64,000 nucleotides of DNA. Source: an uncultured Collinsella sp. GTDB taxonomy: Bacteria; Actinomycetota; Coriobacteriia; Coriobacteriales; Coriobacteriaceae. Location of the stretch: contig CAAERQ010000011.1 in the NCBI GenBank assembly GCA_900758475.1, forward strand, positions 1-64,000, given 5' to 3'. The notes below the pieces were generated by a model. It ran no database searches. It was not told the DNA's origin and saw only the letters and a program-made list of their open reading frames with translations. Shown in pieces: positions 56,765 to 64,000 of the stretch; position 1 is the stretch's first letter; every line of letters starts with the position of its first letter. A program made the position numbers and the translations under genes.

Positions 56765-58498
56765 CTATCCAACCAATACTGCTCCCAGAACATTTGCGAG
56801 CTTCTTGGCGGGGCGCCTATTCGCTTTTACGCCCATCGCCACGAGCGCGTGGTTGCAGGCATCCTCATTCATGTCGCAAACAACTCTGAGCTCATGCCGT
56901 GCCCTCGAAGCAGCCGTATAAAACAAAGTTCCAGGCTCAGGCATGTAGCTCATGGACGGCTGCTCCCACAAGGCTTGATCAACATCAATCATAATTACCG
57001 CAGCAGCCTCCATCCCCTTGAACTTCCTCACCGTATGAACAGGAACCTTCTGACCTTTCCACCTCTTTAAGCTCTGATCGCCAGTGAAACAGCCCGACAG
57101 CTTAGAGTATTCCAGAGTCTTGCATGTGATAACCACGATGTCGTTAATACCGGCGTTCTTGAGTAGATCAATGTGCTTATCCACAAATGCCTCTTGCGCG
57201 GCGGCGTCACAATCAATCATAAGCAATGGAGGTTTTCCGAGCCTAGCCATAGCCTGCATTCTAAAACCGTGCGCTTCACCAAGAGCGCTCAGGGAAGACT
57301 TCTCGATAGCCTCCGTATTCCGGCAGTTTACATAAAGCGTTAGCTTGCAATCGGCATCCATAAGGAAGCTGGGCATAGTTGAGCCTTGGACAAACTGCCT
57401 TTTGTCGTAGAAGAGGTACATCGTGCTTTCCGGCCTCGAATCCACGATAGAACGCAAGGTTTCGAGCACCATCGCATCTTCAATGGCTTTGAGGCCAAAG
57501 TCTTGGCCTTCGTCTATTACGATGTGCTGATAGGGAAACGAGTCGGGGTGCTCCATGAGCTCTTCGGCCAGGCTGGCATAGTTTGGCTCGAGAGAATTGC
57601 AGACCTTGCAGGCGTAGCCCGGAATTGTATAGACGTCGATTTCCGGGACATCGTTGCACCTTCTAGCAATCTCTTCCTTCAAAAGCGAGTTAAAGCACAA
57701 AAAGAGAACCCTGCCCGTACAGGCGGCCTGCCTAGCTCTCTCAATTGCAATGAGAGTTTTGCCAGTTCCTGCCGCCCCGTTAATTACCGCCGTCTTCTGA
57801 TCCTTAATGAAATTCAACACGCGAGCCTGCGAGTCCAGCAGCCTTGCGAACACGAAGTCGTTATATCGATAGTCCACTGAATTCGTCGGGACGATATCGA
57901 ACTCCGGCAGGAGCACTTTATGCAAGACCTCTTGAGCCTCATCATCGGAAAGCCTCGTCTCCCTTCCTCCGACATCCATGCTCATGATGCGAACTATTCG
58001 TTCAGTTGGATCCCCAAGGTCCGTCTTGCACAGAGTAATATCGCGAGAAGCCTCAGGAGAGTAGTCGATAAAACCGAGCTCGTGGGCGCCCAAAGACGGA
58101 AGCCAAACCGCGTGAGCAACCTTGCACCTATTGCACAGTTCCCTCAACCCTACTTCTTCAAATCGATTAATGAGCTTCCATTTGATACTATCCGCCTGCC
58201 GGTAAGGACCCCCGTGCCTTCTCATTGAGACGCCGCTGCCGTACAACCACTCACCGTTTTCGCAGCGAATTCTCCCCGCTTTCGCCTCGATAACAAGAAT
58301 GCCGAGCTTGCGATTAAACACGACGAAATCGGCTTCCCTCTGTTCAATAGCGTTTCCATCCACAATATCCAACATCTTGTATGAATGGATAACCGTAAAA
58401 TCATCGGGAAGCTTACTCAACGCGTAATAAATCTCCCCTTCACGACTCCGATCGTCGAATTCAGCCGGGCCAAGGCTCGGTATCATTCTTGCAGCCAC
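56765..58498 (-). CDS. NERD-domain nuclease / UvrD-like helicase
   Basis: A 577-residue protein with an N-terminal NERD domain (nuclease-related, about 10-125): REGEIYYALSKLPDDFTVIHSY, then EADFVVFNRKLGILVIEAKAG, which carries the PD-(D/E)XK-type D...E-x-K. A superfamily 1 helicase-like ATPase follows: Walker A VINGAAGTGKTLIA near residue 240, Walker B IVIDEGQDFG, VNCRNTEAI, HTVRKFKGMEAAAVIMIDVD and a final YTAASRARHELRVVCD. The GTG at 58498 lies two bases past the stop of the large helicase with AGAGG before it, so it is coupled to that gene. It converges on the GIY-YIG gene. A role in DNA degradation or anti-phage defence is inferred. Confidence 0.88.
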   Translation of the reverse strand: MAARMIPSLGPAEFDDRSREGEIYYALSKLPDDFTVIHSYKMLDIVDGNAIEQREADFVVFNRKLGILVIEAKAGRIRCENGEWLYGSGVSMRRHGGPYRQADSIKWKLINRFEEVGLRELCNRCKVAHAVWLPSLGAHELGFIDYSPEASRDITLCKTDLGDPTERIVRIMSMDVGGRETRLSDDEAQEVLHKVLLPEFDIVPTNSVDYRYNDFVFARLLDSQARVLNFIKDQKTAVINGAAGTGKTLIAIERARQAACTGRVLFLCFNSLLKEEIARRCNDVPEIDVYTIPGYACKVCNSLEPNYASLAEELMEHPDSFPYQHIVIDEGQDFGLKAIEDAMVLETLRSIVDSRPESTMYLFYDKRQFVQGSTMPSFLMDADCKLTLYVNCRNTEAIEKSSLSALGEAHGFRMQAMARLGKPPLLMIDCDAAAQEAFVDKHIDLLKNAGINDIVVITCKTLEYSKLSGCFTGDQSLKRWKGQKVPVHTVRKFKGMEAAAVIMIDVDQALWEQPSMSYMPEPGTLFYTAASRARHELRVVCDMNEDACNHALVAMGVKANRRPAKKLANVLGAVLVG

Positions 58499-58500
58499 AG

Positions 58501-61500
58501 TTATGCCTCTTTATAAATCGCGCCCATCACATCTTCGGCAGAGCACTCGCCAACGACAAACAGGCTCCAGCCCGAAACGTTGCGCCAGGCGGACCCAAAT
58601 ACCTTTTTAAAATCGCCCGCTGCCTCCTCGTCAAGAAGAATGACCTTGGACTTGCGCCAAACAAGCGTGGCGTAAGCGCTGTCGCCGCCAGCATCAGATA
58701 GCTCCACATCTTTGTCCGGAGTCTCCCAGCGCAAATGCGAATCGCAGCTCGTCATTTCACGAATCAACTCGATCCACTCCTCCGAAGAATTAGATCGGAT
58801 TGACAGCTTTATCGCTTCAGCCAGCGACAGCGCCTCGTTGTTCGCACCTTCATCAGAGGCCCATAGCTCAAATCCATCAACTGGGTTGGGGACACCAGCC
58901 TTGTAATCGAGCTCTTTATCCTCATCGGCATTACCAGCAAAACGGCCGGATGACGAGGCAGTAAGAAGAGCTCCCAAAATTCGTTTTGCAGCCCCGCGGG
59001 AAAGATTCGCCTGCACAACTTGGTTGTAATAATTTGCAATACAACCGTAGCAGCAAGTTTCTTCACCACAACCGCAATGGCCATCTACGACCTTATAGGC
59101 CTCTTCAATTAGATCCGTCACCTCTTTGCTGAGCTGGCGTACATGACCGGCTCCTCCGGGCACGTCATCATAGATGAGTATTGAGAAGCTGCCTGCATCA
59201 TTTTTGTATGTAGTCCCTCCGAGTTCGGTCTCGGGAACCTCGAGGATTTTAGCCGCAGCGGTAAACAGTGCCCACATCACAGCTTCCCAGTCGCCATCGC
59301 TGCAAACTGTCGCCTCATCGAAATCAAATACGAGCTCGAGGACGTCGCTCACAAATGCCGTACCCAGCGCACTGAACCTATTAATCTTTGGAGCAGTGCC
59401 GCTCTTCTCGCACCAGTAGGTATGTTGGATCTTCTCCCCACCAACAGCAGCGCGATTGCAGTAAGAGCAGACTTGGAAGCCCTTAGCAGGGCTATTGAGC
59501 ACACAAAGTTGCCCGTTCTCGGCATATTTTACTTTCACCGCACCGCCAGGTAAACAAAACTCCCTGGTCGCAGTCTCGTTAGGCCAGTGCTGGCTAAAGT
59601 GCACCGATGCATACCCCTTTGGCCTCGGCCTTCTAAGCCCTATGCCTTTTTTGTTTTCCGTGCCGACAAAACCATAGGAAGGTATGAGCATATTCTTTTC
59701 GAGAGCAAACTCGGTATGGCAAACGGGACACTCGCCTTTATCACTGTAGTTTTCAATGGGCCATACAAATGTTTCGCAATTTGGACACTTTCCATACCTG
59801 CGCTTTCGCAACTCTTGCCCTTTCGGCTTTCTGAGTCCAACGGACTTCCAAAGCGTCTTGCCGGCAACGATTTCCGCCCCCGGTGCATATTCCCTAATGG
59901 CTTGACGCATACCCCTAGAAAGCTCGAGCCTGTTCTCACCTACAGAATTCTCGATATCAAGAAGATGGAGCTCTACGAGATCAGTCGGAAACCCGTACTT
60001 AGGCAATACTCCGCTCTCGGCAAGAATTGCGATAGTTCTCTCCTTCTTGAGCGCATCCCTAGACTTTAGAAGCTTGGATGCGAGAATGTCGTTGACGCCC
60101 ATATTCAGCTCAATACCATCCTGAATACGCTCAAAATCAGCATGCTTAAGGCTATGCGCAAGGAGAAGCCTGCCACCGCTTCCGCTCTCAGCCGAATCGA
60201 TTGGCCCAACGAGCTTTGCTATCCACCCCCACTCGTTTACGCCAACTTCTTCCGCCACAGGCATGCCTTGCGGAACAACGCGGACGAGCTGTTCATAGAC
60301 ACTCTTTGGCCGCGATGCAAGGAAGCGGCGAAGATCTTCGAGGCCTTCCGGCTCCGATTTAGAAAGATCCATAAAGTCGTTGTATCCATGAGAGTAGTCT
60401 TTGCCCAAGCTCCGGCTCGCGTAGCGAAAGAACTCAGACATAGCGACGGCGAAAACATGCCGTATCGCAATGGCATCGTTATTCAGATAACACATTGGCA
60501 CTCTCGTGTTGCCGCCAATTATCTTGGCTGGGTCCTCAAAGTACGCGACATCATGGGGCCGCAAGCGAGCAAACGTGATGGCATATCCAGGCTTGCCAGC
60601 GCGGCGTCCAACGCGACCGGCTCGTTGCGTATAATTCGCGGTACTAGGTGGAACGTTTCTCATAAAAATGGCCCTCAAATCGCCAACGTCCACACCCAGC
60701 TCAAACGTAGTCGTGCAACTCAAAACATTAACGTTGCCTTTGATAAATTCGCTCTGTATTTCTCTAGCCTTTTTGGATGACAGCTGTGCCGTATGTTCCT
60801 CAATGTCGAGGGGAAGCGCCTCATCTTGATATACCGTTTTATAAAAGCGGTCCTTGTTTTTTGCCTCTGCGAAGCTCATTTTCACCATCGTACCGTTGCA
60901 TTTCGTTGTCGTGCAAACGCCACGTGTATCTAGGTGAGTCTCACATCCACACGCATCGCAACGATAGACAATATCATCGTTGGAGTGCGGATACATAGTC
61001 CAAATATCTCTGCTGAGCCTAAAGTGTTCAGGCGAATCAATCAAATATCCTTCGCCCTTAAATAGCCTGCAACTCAGATACTTCCCCATAAACTGGAAAA
61101 GACTTTGCAGAATCGGGCGAACGTCCTCACGGGTCAGCTCGATACCGTGGACCCTTTTGACGTACTTGCGAATAAAGGCGCTGCGCTTGTTTTCTGTACC
61201 ACGTACAGCATCTCCCGCGAAATAAACGATATCCCTAGACGCAGAGCTGCCTCTCTCAAGCACGACAAGGTTGCCGCGCTTCTCATGATTGTTTCTGAGT
61301 TCAGGGGCCCCTTCAGGAACCTCGATAACGTTTTTCTCTCGGAGCAGTTCAAGACAGGTCCTTACAAACAAAATGTAGTCTTCGCATGAAAGCCAGGTGA
61401 CCCCATCGGCATTAAGTATATCCACTTGCCTTGCGACAAGCTTTTTCGCCCCAGGATGGGAAAACCCCTCGTTAAATTCAGTAGGCTCGATCCTTACAAC

Positions 61501-63816
61501 GCCAAGGCCTTCAAGGCTGTTCCGCGAATCCTCAGCCGCAAGCTCATCGAGAATCCAGGCCGTCGCCTGGCCCCTCTTGTTGGAACCCAAGACCCCCGGA
61601 TATCGCCTCTTTGCAACACTTGTTATCCAATCAATAACTGAGCTCGGCTTACAACCCTCACCGTCGCGGGACAGAGCCTCCACCGCTTCTCTTATCAGCT
61701 GACGACGTGTGATGTTTCCATAAGTTCTGTCCATTGCGGGCGCGAAGAAAGCCGCATCCTGGCGCTTGTCCGAGAAGCAAATAAGACTTCCGGCCCTGCG
61801 CTCTTCATCGAGGTCTGCGAACAAATCATCCTCGTCAGCTTCCTCCTCATCAAAAGGCGGAATATCCCTGACCAGGTCGTAACAGACGACACTGCCTGCA
61901 GCTTCAGGCGAAACGCGCATTGGCTGAATTGCCACAACGGACTGATATCCACAATGACGACAACGCGCCTCTGCTTCATCTGCTTGTTTTTTCTCGTTTT
62001 GGTTGAGCGCAATTGGGATGCGCGCAACAATCTCATGCTCGAAACGATGAGCACCACCCTCGGCTTCATGATACAAAGACCCGCATATCGGGCACAGCCA
62101 TTGGATCTTCTCATCGGGATCTCTCTCCGATTCGCCAGAGAGAAGACGGTAGTAGACTCTCGGAAGAAACTCGTCGTCGGAATCCGTTCCTTCGTGTCGA
62201 GGACTTAGCCACGCAGTCTTCACCTCGGGATCAGAGCTCTCCTCACCAAGGATGTATGCCTGCCCACAATGGCGACAGACCGACACCTCATATACAGGAG
62301 TATCGTTTTCATCGTCATAATGCTCCGCAATCGTTTTATGAGGAGTCAGCTTACGTGTATGCAGATTTAAATAGATGCCCTCAGGAGCACGCAAGAAGGA
62401 ATGGTAGCGACTCGTAAGAATGGGAACATCCTTGGAGCGCTGCGCAGAGGAAAGCACCTCAACCATAGCAGCGAGGATTTCCACACCCCTCTTATCTCCC
62501 GTGAGCTCTTCGATCTCAAGCTCCTCAATGGTGTCAAGATCAGTGAGGTCGAAAAGACGCTCGCAGCGTCTCACCAGTTTTGCCGCAGACGATTCACCCA
62601 GAAGGATCTTTCCTAGTCCCATTAGGGGGGACTCGCCGTCTAGTCTCGCTACAACCTCTTCAGGAGCTCCACCAGACGTGAGCGTGCTGCGAATGTCTTC
62701 TACGCTTGCGTTTTCAGGATCGGAAAGTTCCCTGCGAAGTTCCGCCCAAGTGTCTAAAGAAAGCGTGCCCCAAGGCTTTTCGTCAAGGGCATCTTGGGGC
62801 TGATCTTTCTCGCTCGTGATGACGTCAAGATTCGCGGGGTCACTTGAGAAGACCTCTCCAAAAAGATCCTGAGCAAATATAGCTACCTTAGGCATATCCT
62901 CTTTTGAGCCAATTGTTGCGGAGATTGCATAACAATGAAGCTTGGGCAGTTCTCCCGTTTCCGATTCGATACGAGCCTTTACTCGTCGCAGCAAATATGC
63001 GATTTCGGTGCCAAGCGCGCCTGAATAAACGTGCGCCTCATCGATGGCGATATGCCGCCAGTTTGCACCAAATGCCCCTTCGAACAGCGGCGCATCCTCC
63101 GGACGTAGAAGGAGATACTCAAGCATAGAGTAGTTTGTAAGCAAAATGTTGGGTGGGTTCTCACGTATTTTCTCGCGAGAGATGATTTCATTTGGCAGTC
63201 TAGTTTGATCCGGGTTTTCGTCTTTCCACTTACGGAGAGCCACGGACTCTTTCTCCTCAGTGTCGCCGGTATAACGCCCGAAGGTGACATCGGTCCCCTT
63301 CAGCAACTGACGCAATCGTTTAAGCTGATCGTTTGCAAGGGCGTTCATCGGGTAAAGAATCATGGCACGGACGCCAGCGGAACGCCCGCTCTTTTCGAAT
63401 TCTGAGAGGATGTCATTCAGAATCGGAAGCAAAAAGCACTCAGTCTTGCCCGAACCCGTACCCGTAACGACGGCGTAGTTACGTTCGGCAACGCTCTTTT
63501 CAATAGCCTTAACTTGATGCACATATAAGGGGCGATAGGGGTCAAAGTTATGCGTCTCCCCTCCGCCTAAACTCATCATGCCCTTGCAAAGTAGCCCCTC
63601 GTCCACCAGTTCGGCCACAGTTTTATCCTTGCGGTACGGAGGCGCCGCCTCAAGAAACGGTCCCTTTGCAAGATATCCCGGCTCGCAAAGAATCGTCTCA
63701 AGCTGCTTCTGCAAATCCGCGTCATCAAAGTGAATAGTGGTAGCGATGTACTCGCGATAAGAGTCCTCCACTTTGCGCGCGGTCTCAATGGGATTGAATT
63801 CTTTCACATTCGTCAT
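58501..63816 (-). CDS. Giant DEAD/DEAH-box helicase with DUF1998 (DruE/DrmA/MrfA-like)
   Basis: A 1771-residue superfamily 2 helicase. Q-motif-like LYVHQ (97-101), Walker A GTGSGKT (119-125), MILYPMNALANDQLKRL, TNYSMLEYLLLRP, DEAH (259-262) and SAT (299-301) form the first RecA lobe. FELGVDVGDLRAIFMRN and QRAGRVGRR (about 1065) form the second. Six cysteine pairs of C-x2-C type lie between about 510 and 1410 (CRHCGQAY, CPICGSLYHE, CRHCGYQS, CDACGCETH, CPNCETF and CPVCHTEF). Near 1580 is the DUF1998 four-cysteine cluster CGCGEETCCYGCIANYYNQ. Size and architecture fit Druantia DruE better than shorter DrmA or MrfA, but this is not decisive. ATG at 63816 follows GGGAG. It is coupled to the NERD gene and 12 bases after an upstream gene. 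Confidence 0.88.
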   Translation of the reverse strand: MTNVKEFNPIETARKVEDSYREYIATTIHFDDADLQKQLETILCEPGYLAKGPFLEAAPPYRKDKTVAELVDEGLLCKGMMSLGGGETHNFDPYRPLYVHQVKAIEKSVAERNYAVVTGTGSGKTECFLLPILNDILSEFEKSGRSAGVRAMILYPMNALANDQLKRLRQLLKGTDVTFGRYTGDTEEKESVALRKWKDENPDQTRLPNEIISREKIRENPPNILLTNYSMLEYLLLRPEDAPLFEGAFGANWRHIAIDEAHVYSGALGTEIAYLLRRVKARIESETGELPKLHCYAISATIGSKEDMPKVAIFAQDLFGEVFSSDPANLDVITSEKDQPQDALDEKPWGTLSLDTWAELRRELSDPENASVEDIRSTLTSGGAPEEVVARLDGESPLMGLGKILLGESSAAKLVRRCERLFDLTDLDTIEELEIEELTGDKRGVEILAAMVEVLSSAQRSKDVPILTSRYHSFLRAPEGIYLNLHTRKLTPHKTIAEHYDDENDTPVYEVSVCRHCGQAYILGEESSDPEVKTAWLSPRHEGTDSDDEFLPRVYYRLLSGESERDPDEKIQWLCPICGSLYHEAEGGAHRFEHEIVARIPIALNQNEKKQADEAEARCRHCGYQSVVAIQPMRVSPEAAGSVVCYDLVRDIPPFDEEEADEDDLFADLDEERRAGSLICFSDKRQDAAFFAPAMDRTYGNITRRQLIREAVEALSRDGEGCKPSSVIDWITSVAKRRYPGVLGSNKRGQATAWILDELAAEDSRNSLEGLGVVRIEPTEFNEGFSHPGAKKLVARQVDILNADGVTWLSCEDYILFVRTCLELLREKNVIEVPEGAPELRNNHEKRGNLVVLERGSSASRDIVYFAGDAVRGTENKRSAFIRKYVKRVHGIELTREDVRPILQSLFQFMGKYLSCRLFKGEGYLIDSPEHFRLSRDIWTMYPHSNDDIVYRCDACGCETHLDTRGVCTTTKCNGTMVKMSFAEAKNKDRFYKTVYQDEALPLDIEEHTAQLSSKKAREIQSEFIKGNVNVLSCTTTFELGVDVGDLRAIFMRNVPPSTANYTQRAGRVGRRAGKPGYAITFARLRPHDVAYFEDPAKIIGGNTRVPMCYLNNDAIAIRHVFAVAMSEFFRYASRSLGKDYSHGYNDFMDLSKSEPEGLEDLRRFLASRPKSVYEQLVRVVPQGMPVAEEVGVNEWGWIAKLVGPIDSAESGSGGRLLLAHSLKHADFERIQDGIELNMGVNDILASKLLKSRDALKKERTIAILAESGVLPKYGFPTDLVELHLLDIENSVGENRLELSRGMRQAIREYAPGAEIVAGKTLWKSVGLRKPKGQELRKRRYGKCPNCETFVWPIENYSDKGECPVCHTEFALEKNMLIPSYGFVGTENKKGIGLRRPRPKGYASVHFSQHWPNETATREFCLPGGAVKVKYAENGQLCVLNSPAKGFQVCSYCNRAAVGGEKIQHTYWCEKSGTAPKINRFSALGTAFVSDVLELVFDFDEATVCSDGDWEAVMWALFTAAAKILEVPETELGGTTYKNDAGSFSILIYDDVPGGAGHVRQLSKEVTDLIEEAYKVVDGHCGCGEETCCYGCIANYYNQVVQANLSRGAAKRILGALLTASSSGRFAGNADEDKELDYKAGVPNPVDGFELWASDEGANNEALSLAEAIKLSIRSNSSEEWIELIREMTSCDSHLRWETPDKDVELSDAGGDSAYATLVWRKSKVILLDEEAAGDFKKVFGSAWRNVSGWSLFVVGECSAEDVMGAIYKEA

Positions 63817-63828
63817 TATTTGCTCCCG

Positions 63829-64000
63829 CTAGTTAAGATTGATTCTTGTCGCATATTCTCTCCGGGAGTCCCCAAAGAAGTCGCTCGGAGACATTTCGAC
63901 GGCAACCCCCCTCTTGCTGCTCAGCTGCCTTACCACGCTGGGTGGAAGAAAGACCTCTGTAGAGCCCTTTTCTGCAGAGGCTGTAGCAATTGGCTTATCG
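63829..64000 (-). CDS. C-terminal fragment of the gene upstream of the giant helicase
   Basis: 57 residues of an open frame entering from the window edge and ending TAG at 63829. It reads GSTEVFLPPSVVRQLSSKRG, then MSPSDFFGDSRREYATRINLN. It is not recognisable from this piece. The stop lies 12 bases before the helicase ATG, so the two share an operon. In Druantia type III the partner preceding druE is druH, and in DISARM other partners flank drmA, so this gene's identity would settle the system type. Confidence 0.7.
   Translation of the reverse strand, partial: DKPIATASAEKGSTEVFLPPSVVRQLSSKRGVAVEMSPSDFFGDSRREYATRINLN

Overview
The window reads as a high-GC chromosomal segment of an anaerobic gut actinobacterium, most likely Coriobacteriia and close to Collinsella. 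This is an inference from family content: a CarD regulator, Rho with a very long Ala/Pro-rich N-terminal arm, a SUF Fe-S operon with SufU, a GGGtGRT-protein pair, ATP-type PEP carboxykinase, a lactate permease, and LPXTG-like sorting. Most genes are ordinary housekeeping genes on both strands. The unusual features are the many intergenic palindromes and the gene block at the right end.

Left end (1-5.5 kb): the N-terminus of a secreted protein, then two divergent family-2 glycosyltransferases that both lack their N-terminal halves and meet head to head at about 1134-1165. These are followed by an AAA-ATPase-like/PD-(D/E)XK protein with a decayed nuclease motif and a sortase-anchored, probably peptidoglycan-active surface protein.

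Fe-S block (5.5-15.5 kb): an Rrf2/IscR-type regulator with three cysteines, trailed by an orphan HEPN protein, is divergent from sufC-sufB-sufD-sufS-sufU. After a RAYT transposase with an altered HUH motif comes a second probable Fe-S unit, a NifU/IscU-like protein plus a GGGtGRT protein.

Middle (15.6-53.6 kb): a fumarate-reductase-like flavoprotein, dinD, tRNA-Lys x2 and tRNA-His, an aminotransferase, a ROK kinase, VanZ, Rho, ArgS, CarD, an HD-domain protein, a second RAYT with an intact HUH motif, proA, a prolyl-aminopeptidase-like hydrolase, proB, nicotinate phosphoribosyltransferase, tRNA-Ala, a radical SAM protein, a possible 6S-like RNA, WecA/TagO, TrpS, a small MGMT, DegV, MarR, a B3/B4 protein, PEPCK, lactate permease, a flippase, a metallophosphatase and a K+/H+ antiporter. 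Seven copies of one palindrome lie between 29.6 and 45.2 kb, and two of them bracket the intact RAYT. At least four other families of intergenic hairpins are present. One is a 123-bp element with 18-bp perfect terminal arms, two near-identical copies and one diverged copy whose arms changed together.

Right end (54.3-64 kb): a putative defence island with lower GC. It has a MazG-like pyrophosphohydrolase overlapping a GIY-YIG/DUF2075 helicase fusion and, convergent to these, a NERD-nuclease/UvrD-like helicase tightly coupled to a 1771-residue DEAD/DEAH helicase of the DUF1998 type (compare Druantia DruE or DISARM DrmA). The next upstream gene is cut by the window edge. No CRISPR array, rRNA or complete insertion sequence was seen.
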